Positions 25,071 to 33,820 of a stretch of 41,959 nucleotides of DNA are shown here, in pieces. Below the pieces are notes generated by a model. The model ran no database searches, was not told where the DNA came from, and saw only the letters and a program-made list of their open reading frames with translations. Position numbers and translations under genes: made by a program. The stretch is from Lachnospiraceae bacterium (GTDB lineage Bacteria; Bacillota; Clostridia; Lachnospirales; Lachnospiraceae): contig JAEETA010000021.1 of the NCBI GenBank assembly GCA_016286555.1, positions 1-41,959 of the forward strand, read 5' to 3'. The number at the start of each line of letters is the position of its first letter. The stretch's first letter is position 1.

Positions 25071-25123
25071 AGTTAACACCTCCGAAAGAATTAACCATCA
25101 CCCCGGAATCTCATCCTTCCTGT

Positions 25124-25795
25124 CTACAGATATCGGGCATTGCGCAAAGTACAATAGGTATAGTCACCTTCTTTGTACGTGTCGAACTCTCCCTGCACGG
25201 TGATAGTGTCTCCCGGAGCCGGTTCATGATCCGGATCCAGGAACTCCTCCGCCAGTTCGAATTCAATGCCCTGTGAGCAGCATGCCGTGGCGTCCATGAT
25301 AATGCACGCCAGATAAGTCATGCCCGTCTCTTCGCTATGATAGCAGGAATAGTAGCCATCCATACGGATGGTCTTTCCGATGTAATTCTCAGGGGTGACC
25401 ATCATGTTATACACCTCCGAATACACCATGGTACTCGAGAGGATGGTCAGGTCGATATCCACATCTTCAGAAGTGCTCAGTACCTCGTCCGTCATCTCCT
25501 CCGGCGCGGGGGCACCGTCGTCCACGCCGCTCTGCCTGCCGGCAGCATCGGAAGCAGCAGAGCTGTCCGTATCCGGCGTGATCACGGGACCTTCCCCGTC
25601 AAAGTAGAACTCCTCTTCGGCTGCGGGAGCTTCTTTCTCCGCATCCGCAGCGGCAACGCCTGCCGCAAGGGCATCGTTCACCGCGGAAGAAGTACCGGCA
25701 CTTCTGTCATTTGCACCTGTATCACTGTAAGATCCGCATGCCGTCAGCAAAAGGAACAGCAGGAGGCAAACGGAAACCTCAACCTTTCTTTTCAT
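25124..25795 (-). CDS. Secreted lipoprotein with C-terminal OB-like domain
   Basis: A 223-residue lipoprotein. The signal peptide VSVCLLLFLLLTACGS carries a lipobox with Cys20. An Ala/Asp/Glu-rich low-complexity tether (about 25-115) follows. The C-terminal 100 residues (PENYIGKTIRMDGYYSCYHSEETGMTYLACIIMDATACCSQGIEFEL, then PGDTITVQGEFDTYKEGDYTYCTLRNARYL) look like an OB-fold and resemble the C-terminal region of the TIGR03943/YcgQ family, including the CC pair; this link is my inference. Function unknown. It has a long structured leader. Confidence 0.75.
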   Translation of the reverse strand: MKRKVEVSVCLLLFLLLTACGSYSDTGANDRSAGTSSAVNDALAAGVAAADAEKEAPAAEEEFYFDGEGPVITPDTDSSAASDAAGRQSGVDDGAPAPEEMTDEVLSTSEDVDIDLTILSSTMVYSEVYNMMVTPENYIGKTIRMDGYYSCYHSEETGMTYLACIIMDATACCSQGIEFELAEEFLDPDHEPAPGDTITVQGEFDTYKEGDYTYCTLRNARYL

Positions 25796-25812
25796 TTTGA
25801 ATCTCCCATAGA

Positions 25813-25950
25813 TAAGTGAGCGAGAGCAGTGCGTCCGGCTCGTTGCCGCAACCTCAAGACTACGTCTTTCGGTTTACCGCAGTCGCCGTACATGCACCAT
25901 TTCATGCGAGCATGATGTTGCATGTCCGGCTCGTTGCCGCAAAAAAAGAA
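25813..25950 (-). ncRNA. Candidate structured leader RNA of the lipoprotein gene
   Basis: Between a predicted promoter (25999-26027) and the gene lies about 190 nt of mainly structured sequence. The 19-mer GTCCGGCTCGTTGCCGCAA (plus-strand reading) occurs at 25833-25851 and again at 25924-25942; each copy can form a CGGC-AACGA-GCCG stem on the minus strand. Between them are ACATGCA/TGCATGT (25919-25925 with 25890-25896) enclosing a small CATG stem, and GACTGCG/CGTAGTC (25884-25878 with 25864-25858). I do not recognise a known riboswitch. It could be a cis-regulatory RNA or a repeat-family insertion. Confidence 0.4.
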
Positions 25951-25998
25951 GACACCCTACCGCGCCCCCACTCGTTTTATGAGTTATTTTCTGCCCTC

Positions 25999-26027
25999 AT
26001 ATTATGGCAAATCCCCTATTTACGCAA
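25999..26027 (-). promoter_or_regulatory. Promoter of the lipoprotein gene
   Basis: TTGCGT (26027-26022), a 17-bp spacer and TAATAT (26004-25999) on the minus strand, divergent from the PadR operon promoter. It implies a leader of about 195 nt. Confidence 0.55.
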
Positions 26028-26078
26028 GGAGACTATATCCCTTAAAAAAGTTTTTTTGAAAAAATTTGAAAAAAAGTG

Positions 26079-26108
26079 TTGACACTCCTACGACAGTCGT
26101 AGTATATT
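26079..26108 (+). promoter_or_regulatory. Promoter of the padR operon
   Basis: TTGACA (26079-26084), an 18-bp spacer and TATATT (26103-26108). Long A/T tracts at 26045-26075 resemble an UP element. The spacer itself contains the palindrome CTACGAC-A-GTCGTAG (26088-26102), so a bound repressor would block RNA polymerase directly. Confidence 0.75.
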
Positions 26109-26181
26109 CACTTCGACAGATGTAGTACGACAGTCGTAGTACGACAAACATAGCACGGCACGCGTAGTACGACAGTCGAAA
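26088..26181 (+). repeat. Array of six 14-nt palindromic operator-like repeats
   Basis: Copies of consensus TACGACAGTCGTAG lie at 26089-26102, then five head-to-tail without gaps at 26112-26125, 26126-26139, 26140-26153, 26154-26167 and 26168-26181. The copies at 26089 and 26126 are perfect; the others vary at up to five or six positions. The consensus is a 13-bp palindrome centred on A. One copy sits in the promoter spacer, the others between the -10 box and the ribosome site of the PadR gene. The natural reader is the PadR repressor itself. Confidence 0.8.
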
Positions 26182-26204
26182 TAAATATACACAGGAGGAA
26201 GCCA

Positions 26205-26567
26205 ATGGTTGAGATCAGCAGTGATGTGATCCGCGGCTACAACGACACCATGATCCTGAGCATCCTCATGAAGGAGCCATCCTACGGGTACGAGATCTCC
26301 AAGCAGATCAAAAGCATCTCCGACGGAAAATACGTCATCAAGGAGACCACCCTCTACTCGGCCTTCACGAGAATGGAAAAGAACGGATACATCGAATCGT
26401 TCGTGGCTGACCCGGATCCCGAGGGAAACGGAAAAAAGCGTACCTATTACCGCCCTACCGAACAGGGAAAAGCCTACTACAGCGAAAAATGTGCGGAATG
26501 GGAACTGACCAAAGAAGTGGTCGAGAGATTCATCGACAATAAGGAGAATGTATATGGAAACAATTAA
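26205..26567 (+). CDS. PadR-family transcriptional repressor
   Basis: A 120-residue winged-helix regulator of the PadR family. The core reads GYNDTMILSILMKEPSYGYEISKQIKSISDGKYVIKETTLYSAFTRMEKNGYIES, then GKKRTYYRPTEQGKAYYSEKCAEW, with a C-terminal dimerisation helix. AGGAGG lies 6 nt before the start. It heads an operon with a membrane protein and a DUF4097 protein, a frequent trio in Firmicutes tied to envelope or antimicrobial stress. It probably represses its own operon at the upstream repeats; ligand unknown. Confidence 0.93.
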   Translation: MVEISSDVIRGYNDTMILSILMKEPSYGYEISKQIKSISDGKYVIKETTLYSAFTRMEKNGYIESFVADPDPEGNGKKRTYYRPTEQGKAYYSEKCAEWELTKEVVERFIDNKENVYGNN

Positions 26568-27522
26568 GAGTTATCTGGAAGCAATGTTTGCGGGATTACC
26601 CAACACTGCGGAAGTACGCAAGGCCAAGGCTGAGCTGCTCCAGATGATGGAGGACAAGTACAACGAGCTCATTGCCGAGGGCGTAAGTGAAAATGCTGCG
26701 GTGGGAACCGTGATCTCCGAATTCGGAAATCTGGACGAGCTGGCCGACGATCTGGGCCTGAGCACCGCACTGGAGGTGGCACACGACATTCAGTCCGCAA
26801 CCCCTCGCAGAAACCTGACCCTGGACGAGGTGAAGGATTATATGGCAGCACGGATGAAGAAAGCATTTCTCATCGCACTGGGCGTCATGCTCTTCGTCAT
26901 CTGCGTCGTCTTTCCCATCCTGATCACCGGGCACGGTGCCGCCGGTGCGGGAATGATGTTCCTGGACATCGCCATCGGCGTAGGCCTGGTCATCTACGGA
27001 AGCTTTGTAGGTGCCGAGTTCAAATATATTGAGCAGGAGCCCTGCAGCATCGACATGAACACCGCCAAGTACCTGAAGGGCGAGAGACAGCATTTTCTCC
27101 CCATCCGCTCCATCTGCGTTGCGGTTGCGGTAGTGCTCTTCATCATCTGCTGGGTACCCAACCTCTTCGTTACCAAGGGTCTGTACACCCTGGGCCCCTC
27201 ACTCATGTTCCTTCTGATCGGTATCGGCGTGTTCCTTCTGATCTACTCCGGCATGATCAGCAGCGCCTTCGACAAGCTCCTGGGCATCAATGATGCCAAG
27301 ACCATCAGCGGTACCTACAATGAGGGTGTCAAGGCTCCCATCCGGTACAAGAGCAAGACCGCTGAGACCATCGTGACCTGCTACTGGCCCGCAGTCACCA
27401 GCCTGTACCTGATCATCAGCTTTCTGACCTTCCAGTGGCATATCACCTGGATCATCTGGCCCGTGGCAGCTGTGGCACACAAAGCTGTGGTCGTGAATTG
27501 CGAAGCAGAGGAGGAGTTTTGA
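26554..27522 (+). CDS. HAAS/DUF1700-like membrane protein
   Basis: A 322-residue protein with a soluble helical N-terminal region (about 1-85: LEAMFAGLPNTAEVRKAKAELLQMMEDKYNELIAEG, then NAAVGTVISEFGNLDELADDLGL) typical of the HAAS (DUF1700/permease-prefix) domain that accompanies PadR regulators. About six membrane segments follow in the C-terminal part. ATG at 26554 has AAGGAG 7 nt before it; the ATG two codons earlier is too close. It overlaps padR by 14 nt. The family may sequester or signal to the PadR protein; that role is inferred from context. Confidence 0.85.
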   Translation: METIKSYLEAMFAGLPNTAEVRKAKAELLQMMEDKYNELIAEGVSENAAVGTVISEFGNLDELADDLGLSTALEVAHDIQSATPRRNLTLDEVKDYMAARMKKAFLIALGVMLFVICVVFPILITGHGAAGAGMMFLDIAIGVGLVIYGSFVGAEFKYIEQEPCSIDMNTAKYLKGERQHFLPIRSICVAVAVVLFIICWVPNLFVTKGLYTLGPSLMFLLIGIGVFLLIYSGMISSAFDKLLGINDAKTISGTYNEGVKAPIRYKSKTAETIVTCYWPAVTSLYLIISFLTFQWHITWIIWPVAAVAHKAVVVNCEAEEEF

Positions 27523-27526
27523 TATC

Positions 27527-28357
27527 ATGAAAAACAATACCAGCAGACTAATCATTACGATTCTTTCCATCACCACCATCATTGCGGTCCTTTTAGGACT
27601 GTACATCCATGTGTTCAGCAGAATGAGCGCTTTCGGTGGTATCACCGTAGGAAAGAGCAAGGGTGTCGTTTCCGACACCGTGACCTTTGAAGGCAGCGTG
27701 ACTGAGATCGATCTGATCGCAGATTTTGCAAACGTCACCGTAGAGCCCGGCAACGGCCCTCTGACCGTCAGCTACACCATGCCCAAAGAGCAGGTTCCTG
27801 TCATCGAGTTTGATAACGGCGAACTGACCATCACCCGCAAGAAGGGGGTTTTCATCACCAATAATTTCCTGAACACCGATTATTCCATCACCGTTACGGT
27901 GCCTGCAGGTACGGACCTGTCCTCCCTGAAGCTGAATGCAGATGCGGGAAACATCAAGGTCAGCGACCTGAATGCGAAGAACGTCTCCATCGATACAGAT
28001 GCGGGGAATGTAAGTGTGAGAAAAATCACCGCAACCACCATCTCCATCAATACCGATGCAGGCAATCTGGATCTGGATGAGCTGACCGCAGACACGCTCA
28101 GCCTTGACACTGATGCGGGAAACATCGATCTGAAGTCCTGCAACGTAGGCACCTTTGATGTGGATCTGGATGCAGGTAATCTGGAGATGTACAAATGTGT
28201 CATCGATTCCATCAATGCCGACACCGACATGGGCAACATCGAAGCCTCCGAGTCCGAGATCCGGTCCGGCAGCTGCACCACCGACATGGGCGACATCGAT
28301 CTGAAGGGCGACATCGGCAATGTGAATGTAAAAACCAGCCTCGGCAAGGTTCGTTAA
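27527..28357 (+). CDS. DUF4097-family beta-helix protein, membrane-anchored
   Basis: A 276-residue protein with one N-terminal membrane anchor (about 8-30) and an extracellular beta-repeat domain. Residues about 145-276 consist of about seven repeats of roughly 20 residues, each carrying DAGN, DMGN or DMGD (for example SLDTDAGNIDLKSC and SINTDAGNLDLDEL), the pattern of DUF4097/DUF2807 solenoids. GAGGAGG precedes the start, 4 nt after the previous stop. It is last in the PadR operon. Function unknown; surface role likely. Confidence 0.88.
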   Translation: MKNNTSRLIITILSITTIIAVLLGLYIHVFSRMSAFGGITVGKSKGVVSDTVTFEGSVTEIDLIADFANVTVEPGNGPLTVSYTMPKEQVPVIEFDNGELTITRKKGVFITNNFLNTDYSITVTVPAGTDLSSLKLNADAGNIKVSDLNAKNVSIDTDAGNVSVRKITATTISINTDAGNLDLDELTADTLSLDTDAGNIDLKSCNVGTFDVDLDAGNLEMYKCVIDSINADTDMGNIEASESEIRSGSCTTDMGDIDLKGDIGNVNVKTSLGKVR

Positions 28358-28388
28358 CACAAGAACCTTTCTGATATACATTCTCCAA

Positions 28389-28432
28389 GAGAAAGCGGGA
28401 TACCCGAAGGTACCCCGCTTTCTCACTTTTAT
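28389..28432 (+). terminator. Intrinsic terminator of the padR operon
   Basis: GAGAAAGCGGG and CCCGCTTTCTC arms with a TAC/GTA continuation (28389-28424) form about 14 bp, followed by ACTTTTATT. It also separates this operon from the convergent MATE gene. Confidence 0.8.
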
Positions 28433-28453
28433 TCTGTTCTAATCTGTCCTTCT

Positions 28454-29857
28454 TTATTCCGCAGCGGTTTTTGCTTTTTCCGACGCCCCTGTCAGATTCT
28501 GAATCCAGCCCCCCTTGCGGACCAGATAGAATCCGTAACCCGCTTTCAGAAAATCCAGACACTGGATCAGCAGATAGATCATCAGGATGGACAGCCCGGT
28601 GTAATGCACCATCAGATAGGAAATGGGCACCGGGATCAGCCACAGAAATCCTGCGTCAAAAACAAAGGTGATCCAGGTCTTTCCTCCGGAGCGGATGGTA
28701 AAGTAAGCCACATTCTCGTAGGCATACAGGGGTGAAAAAACAGCGGCGATCCGGATCAGTCCCGTTGCCAGCTCCCGCACCTCCGGCTCTGTATTGTAGA
28801 TCAGCGGGAAAAAGCCGGCGCAGAGGAACATGAGCGCTCCCGTGACCATGCAGGCACCCACGGAAGTAACCGCCAGCCTGCCCGCATCTGTCTTCACATT
28901 GGGATCGTTCGCACCCAGCTCCTGGCCGATGATGATGGCCGTGGCACTTCCCATGGAGAAAAAGATGACATTAAACAGGTTGGAAAGAGTATTGCTGATG
29001 TTGGTGGCAGCAATGACCTCCAGTCCCCGTACCGCATAATTGACCCCCAGTGCCGCAATACCCATGGACCAGAGGGTCTCGTTCAGGAGCAGCGGAAAGC
29101 CCTTCCGGATCATATCCAGGGCCAGGGCTCCGGGGATGTGCAGGCTGCGATAGGCTCCCACGATAAATCCGTGGCGCTGCGTATGCCTGTGAGTATAGAT
29201 CAGAATGATGCCTGCTTCAAAGCATCTGGCAATGGCGGTGGCCAGTGCCGCACCTACAACGCCCAGGGCAGGAAGCCCGAACTTTCCGTAGATCAGGATG
29301 TAATTCAGGATCAGGTTCATGAAGATGGCCACGATCCCCGCCTTCATGGGAAGCATGGTATCGTCGCACTCGCGCAAAGTGGAGGCGTAGGCCTGGGTCA
29401 GGGAGAAGGGGATCATCTCGAAGAACATCACGTTCAGATATTGCTTCCCGTAATGCAGTACCTGAGCAGCATCTCCCGTCTCACCGTTCTGGTGCATATA
29501 GAAAGTGATGAGGTTCTCGCCGAAGAAATACAGGATCCCCACAGCCAGAATGTCGATGATCACCACGGTGAGGATCTTGAACCGGAAGGTATGCCGGATC
29601 CCTTCCTCATCTCTTTTCCCGAAGAACTGAGCCGTAAAGATCCCGGCTCCCGCCACTCCGCCGAAGAGGCACAGGTTAAAGATAAAGATCAGCTGGTTCA
29701 CGATGGAGACACCGGACATGGGGTTGGTCCCCACCTGTCCCACCATGATATTGTCCAGCAGGTTCACAAAATTCGTGATGGCATTCTGGACCAGAATGGG
29801 AACCACGATCACCAGCAGGTGCTTGTAAAAGGCTTTGTCGCCGAAATACTTTTTCAT
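28454..29857 (-). CDS. MATE-family efflux transporter
   Basis: A 467-residue transporter of the multidrug and toxin extrusion type, with twelve membrane segments in two homologous halves. The first shows VVPILVQNAITNFVNLLDNIMVGQVG and the second PLLLNETLWSMGIAALGVNYAVRGLEVIAATNISNTLSN. It exports cations or metabolites using an ion gradient; substrate unknown. The start at 29857 (MKKYFGDKAFYK) fits the family; an in-frame GTG at 29887 has AGGAG 4 nt before it and cannot be excluded. It begins 48 nt after the upstream GH3 gene stops, so it may be read from the same transcript. Confidence 0.9.
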   Translation of the reverse strand: MKKYFGDKAFYKHLLVIVVPILVQNAITNFVNLLDNIMVGQVGTNPMSGVSIVNQLIFIFNLCLFGGVAGAGIFTAQFFGKRDEEGIRHTFRFKILTVVIIDILAVGILYFFGENLITFYMHQNGETGDAAQVLHYGKQYLNVMFFEMIPFSLTQAYASTLRECDDTMLPMKAGIVAIFMNLILNYILIYGKFGLPALGVVGAALATAIARCFEAGIILIYTHRHTQRHGFIVGAYRSLHIPGALALDMIRKGFPLLLNETLWSMGIAALGVNYAVRGLEVIAATNISNTLSNLFNVIFFSMGSATAIIIGQELGANDPNVKTDAGRLAVTSVGACMVTGALMFLCAGFFPLIYNTEPEVRELATGLIRIAAVFSPLYAYENVAYFTIRSGGKTWITFVFDAGFLWLIPVPISYLMVHYTGLSILMIYLLIQCLDFLKAGYGFYLVRKGGWIQNLTGASEKAKTAAE

Positions 29858-29905
29858 TGCACTACACTCGTCCGTTCTTCCGGACACATTTCTCCTGTTT
29901 CTTTC

Positions 29906-32353
29906 CTATTTGTTTCGAAGGAACTTCCGGGCGCCCCGGAGCGGATGGCCGTTCAGGAAGTCGATGATGCCCTCCAGCTGCCGGGGGCTGATGGCCCCGC
30001 CGGAGGAAGTCTGCAGCGCAAAAAACGGCATTTCCATCAATGCGGCATCGATCATATCGGATTGTCCTTCTTCTTTTCCTTCCACGTCTCCCGCCATTTT
30101 CCGGACCAGGGATGCCAGCAGTCTCCCTGCCGGGATTCCCTGCACATCCTCCAGGCAGTTCTCTGCCGTGAAGGGACGCTTTGCAGGACCTGCAGGTCCG
30201 GGCCAGGGACGGCTCGGGAGTGTGTTCAGATCTGCCGCCGTCAGGGGCTTTTCCATCTCCTCCGCAGATAACTGCACCGTCATCAAAGGCCGGAGATCCT
30301 CCATGGATCCCCCCGCCAAAAGTTCGTATGTTCCGGGATCCGCGTAAAAAGCGCCGATTCCCGTATGATAATACCCCAGATCCCGGGTGTCAACGGAAAT
30401 CTCCACATCTTTGGTCTCTCCGGGGGGTAACGCCGTTTTGGCAAATCCCACCAGGGTCAGTTTCGGTCCGAAGGGCGCTTCTTTTCTGCGCTTTGCAAAC
30501 ACAAAAGAGATCTCACTGCCGGGCACAGTTCCCGTATTCCGCAGGGAAAAACGAGCCCTGATCCGGTCACCGAAGGCGGCGCTTACAGTCTCTTCTCGTA
30601 TTTCGTATGCAAAATCGGTATAGGACAGACCGTGGCCGAAGAGATAACGCACCTTCTCCGGGTGCTCTGCATAGTACCGATATCCCACATAGAGTCCTTC
30701 CCGGTAGAGAACATGGCACCGGTCTCCCGGAAAATCTCCTGCGCAGGGCGCATCCTCTGCAGTGCGGGGCCAGGTCTCCGCCAGTTTGCCGGAAGGGTTC
30801 GCCTTTCCGGTCAGAAGGGAAGCGACCGCCGTTCCCACGCCTTCTCCTCCCAGATAGGCCAGCAGGGTCCCCTGTACGTCTTCTGCCCAGGGGATCTCGA
30901 TGGGAGCTCCTCCCATGAGGACTACGATCACCTGCTTCGAAACATTGCAGATCTCACGGATGAGCGCGTTTTGCTCTTCCGGCATCTTCATATCCTTCCG
31001 GTCGATGCCCTCGGATTCGCAGCGCTCAGGAAGGCCCGCGAAAATGACGACCTTGTCACTTACGGAAGCCGTCAGAACTGCCTCTTTTAACAGATCCTCC
31101 TTCTCCTGCGGAGAAGCATCCGCGCGCAGAGGATATCCTTCCGCATAAGTGAGCCGGAGGCCCGCCGCCTCCATGGCAGCCAGAGGGGCATCCACCTTGA
31201 CCGCATTTACCTTGGAACTGCCTGCCCCCTGATACCTGGGAGCCTTGGCAAAGGCGCCGATGACGGCGATGCGTTCCCGGCCCAGAGGCAGGGCATTACT
31301 TTCGTTTTTCAGCAGCACCATGGACTGCTCTGCTGCCCGGACGGCTGCTTCGTGCCCCTCCGCGCCTTTTGCGCGCTTCGACACCTCCGCAGCCTTCGCA
31401 GCCTTGGCATCCTTCGCGTTCTCCGCCGCTTTCGCAGCATCCGTTGCATCCACGCTCGCCACTTTCACTACTTCCGTCGCTCCCAGAACCAGCTCGGTTA
31501 TGCGGGTTGCCGCCAGATCCACGGCTTCTTCCGGGAGTTTGCCGCTGCGTACCGCTTCTATGACGCGTCTGTCATTTTGCCCCAGGCAGCCCGGCATCTC
31601 CAGATCCAGTCCGGCCGCCACCCCCAGGACTCTGTCGTGCACTGCTCCCCAGTCGGATACCACTGCCCCTTCGTAGCCCCACTCCTCCCGGAGGATCTCT
31701 GTCAGAAGGTGGCGGTTCTCGCTGGCATAGGTACCGTTTACCTTGTTGTAGGAGCACATGACGGTGGCAGGGCGTCCCTCCTTTACAGCGATCTCAAAGC
31801 CCTTCAGATAGAGTTCCCGCAGAGTCCGCTCATCCACCTCGGCACTGATCATCATCCGCCGTTTTTCCTGATTGTTCACCGCAAAGTGCTTTAGGGAAGT
31901 GCCCGTTCCCGTGCTCTGGACGCCCCGGATAAAGCCTGCGCCCATACGCCCGGCCACCAGAGGATCTTCACTGTAATATTCAAAGTTCCGTCCGCACAGG
32001 GGACTGCGCTTGATGTTGATGCCGGGCCCCAGCAGGACAGAAACCTCTTCCTCCACGCATTCCGACCCGATGGCTCTGCCCACCGCTTCCGTTACGGAGG
32101 GATCAAAACTGCAGGCCAGCAGAGAAGCAGTGGGAAAACAGGTGGCGGGAACGCTCTCCCCGATGCCCAGATTGTCCTGGGTGTTGACCTGCTTTCGCAG
32201 ACCGTGGGGGCCGTCGCTTACCAGGATGGAGGGCAGTCCCAGTCGCTCCACCGGCTTGGTATGCCAAACATCCGCGCCGGACAGGAGGCCTGCTTTTTCC
32301 TCCAGTGTCATTTGCGAAACCAGTGCCCGTGCCGCTTCGGTATACTTACCCAT
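29906..32353 (-). CDS. Beta-glucosidase, GH3 family, usual domain order
   Basis: An 815-residue cytosolic GH3 glycosidase without signal peptide. The N-terminal barrel has VSDGPHGLRKQ, LLGPGINIKRSPLCGRNFEYYSEDP, KHFAVNNQEKRR and the nucleophile Asp234 in AVVSDWGAV. The second sandwich domain begins near residue 340 (MVLLKNESNALPLGRERIAVIGAFA), and a fibronectin-like domain follows (LFGHGLSYTDFAYE). Between the first two domains lies a low-complexity Ala/Lys/Glu insert of about 42 residues (293-334). The start at 32353 overlaps the symporter stop by 8 nt and has GAGAGG upstream. Likely hydrolyses glucosides imported by the adjacent symporter. Confidence 0.93.
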   Translation of the reverse strand: MGKYTEAARALVSQMTLEEKAGLLSGADVWHTKPVERLGLPSILVSDGPHGLRKQVNTQDNLGIGESVPATCFPTASLLACSFDPSVTEAVGRAIGSECVEEEVSVLLGPGINIKRSPLCGRNFEYYSEDPLVAGRMGAGFIRGVQSTGTGTSLKHFAVNNQEKRRMMISAEVDERTLRELYLKGFEIAVKEGRPATVMCSYNKVNGTYASENRHLLTEILREEWGYEGAVVSDWGAVHDRVLGVAAGLDLEMPGCLGQNDRRVIEAVRSGKLPEEAVDLAATRITELVLGATEVVKVASVDATDAAKAAENAKDAKAAKAAEVSKRAKGAEGHEAAVRAAEQSMVLLKNESNALPLGRERIAVIGAFAKAPRYQGAGSSKVNAVKVDAPLAAMEAAGLRLTYAEGYPLRADASPQEKEDLLKEAVLTASVSDKVVIFAGLPERCESEGIDRKDMKMPEEQNALIREICNVSKQVIVVLMGGAPIEIPWAEDVQGTLLAYLGGEGVGTAVASLLTGKANPSGKLAETWPRTAEDAPCAGDFPGDRCHVLYREGLYVGYRYYAEHPEKVRYLFGHGLSYTDFAYEIREETVSAAFGDRIRARFSLRNTGTVPGSEISFVFAKRRKEAPFGPKLTLVGFAKTALPPGETKDVEISVDTRDLGYYHTGIGAFYADPGTYELLAGGSMEDLRPLMTVQLSAEEMEKPLTAADLNTLPSRPWPGPAGPAKRPFTAENCLEDVQGIPAGRLLASLVRKMAGDVEGKEEGQSDMIDAALMEMPFFALQTSSGGAISPRQLEGIIDFLNGHPLRGARKFLRNK

Positions 32354-33800
32354 GGTTTTTCCTCTCTGCGATCTCCCGCACCAGTCTCTCATACTCTTTT
32401 TCATCAATGCGATACCGGAGCTTCAGGATGAGCCAGGCGGCGATCATCACCACCAGGGGAACGAATACCATTCCCGCCCGGAGCATCAATGTCTGGGAGG
32501 GCTGCACCGCTGCGATGAAACCGTCTGCCTGCTGAAGCGCCGTCTCCCGGTCCAGAGTACCGCTGCCGATCTCCACCTCCAGGGCACTGATGCTCTGGCT
32601 TACAGCATAGATGCCGCTGATGATGAGGATGAGAGATGCGGCCCCCTGGTTCAGGGCACCGGACAGCTTGGACGCAAAGGAACGGATGGCGGAAATGATG
32701 CTGTCATGCCGCTCGCCGAACCGGTATTCGTCATACTCGATAGTGTTGTTGACCATGACGATGACCGCCAGGTTAAAAAGACCCTGACAGAAGAAGATCA
32801 CGAAGCCCACCACGTTCAGCAGGATCACATTCATGGGGATCACATAACCGAAGGACAGGAAAAGCAGATAACAGACCACCAGGCAGATGAGGCAGGCCGT
32901 GATGATGCGCATCCGGGGGAACCGGGCGGAAAGCACAGGATAAACGAACTGCGCCGCCAGCGTGCCCAGACCGTACATTACCGTAAACAGGGTGATGAGG
33001 TCTCCTGCGGTGGAATAGCCAAAGGCAAAATAGAAAAAGTTCACCGCCAGAAGGAGCAAAAGCTGCTGCCCCACGCAAAACAGGATGTAGGCGATGCCCA
33101 CGCTGATGAGCTGGTCGTTTCTGGCCAGGATGGAAGCCATTCCCTTCAGGGTCACCTTCGTCTCACTGTCCGTCCGCGGTTGCTCTGTCACTCCCCAGAA
33201 AGTCAGGGTCTGAAAAGCGATGAAGGCACAGGCCACGATCAGGGCAGTCACCCGAAAGGCCATCACAGCATTTCCGGCAATGACCACAGGCACGATACCC
33301 GCCACGGAAAACTGGCCGATGCACACAAAGATCCCCATGAGGGTCACCAACGTATCCCGCTCTCCGGGATCGCTGGATAAGCTGGGGAGCATCCCCCAGT
33401 AGGCGATGTCATTGACGGTATAGGTCATTCCCCAGAGGAGATAGATGATACAGAAAAACAGGACAAATCCCCAGCCCGTGGGGCGGATGGTAAACATGGC
33501 GATGATGACGCCCGCATTCAGCAGTGCTCCCGCCAGGATAAAGGGGCGGAACTTTCCGCCCTTCAGATGAGCATTCTCGATGATGGTACTCATCATCAGA
33601 TCGTTTACCGCATCCCAGATCATGCACACCACCATAGCTGCGGAGATCACGGAAAACTGCGCCACCGTCAGCTTGCAAGTGTACTGGATGTAGGTCAGGA
33701 CAAACATGCTGACCAGCACATACGCCGCGTCTCTGCCCGTCGCACCCACACAATAACTCCACTTGGTCCTCTTGCTGATGCTTTCTGCCTTACCGTTCAT
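32346..33800 (-). CDS. GPH-type sugar:cation symporter (MFS superfamily)
   Basis: A 484-residue transporter with twelve membrane segments of the glycoside-pentoside-hexuronide family. Signatures are KWSYCVGATGRDAAYVLVSMFVLTYIQY at the start, AVNDLMMSTIIENAHLKGGKFRPFILAG between segments 2 and 3, and NNTIEYDEYRFGERHDSIISAIRSFASKLSGAL in the second half, matching the MelB/XynB type. The ATG at 33800 follows GAGGGGG; an earlier ATG at 33824 overlaps the larC stop but lacks a ribosome site. It precedes and overlaps the glucosidase, implying uptake of a beta-glucoside. Confidence 0.92.
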   Translation of the reverse strand: MNGKAESISKRTKWSYCVGATGRDAAYVLVSMFVLTYIQYTCKLTVAQFSVISAAMVVCMIWDAVNDLMMSTIIENAHLKGGKFRPFILAGALLNAGVIIAMFTIRPTGWGFVLFFCIIYLLWGMTYTVNDIAYWGMLPSLSSDPGERDTLVTLMGIFVCIGQFSVAGIVPVVIAGNAVMAFRVTALIVACAFIAFQTLTFWGVTEQPRTDSETKVTLKGMASILARNDQLISVGIAYILFCVGQQLLLLLAVNFFYFAFGYSTAGDLITLFTVMYGLGTLAAQFVYPVLSARFPRMRIITACLICLVVCYLLFLSFGYVIPMNVILLNVVGFVIFFCQGLFNLAVIVMVNNTIEYDEYRFGERHDSIISAIRSFASKLSGALNQGAASLILIISGIYAVSQSISALEVEIGSGTLDRETALQQADGFIAAVQPSQTLMLRAGMVFVPLVVMIAAWLILKLRYRIDEKEYERLVREIAERKNHG

Positions 33801-33820
33801 GTCTTCATCCCCCTCGGATC

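Noticed and set aside
26088-26181. CRISPR-like array before padR
   Set aside because: The 14-nt units are head-to-tail with no spacers and are palindromic; they fit a repressor operator array.
32010-33380. 456-residue plus-strand ORF opposite the GPH symporter
   Set aside because: Antisense frame of a membrane protein; it is made of charged His/Gln/Asp-rich sequence without motifs.
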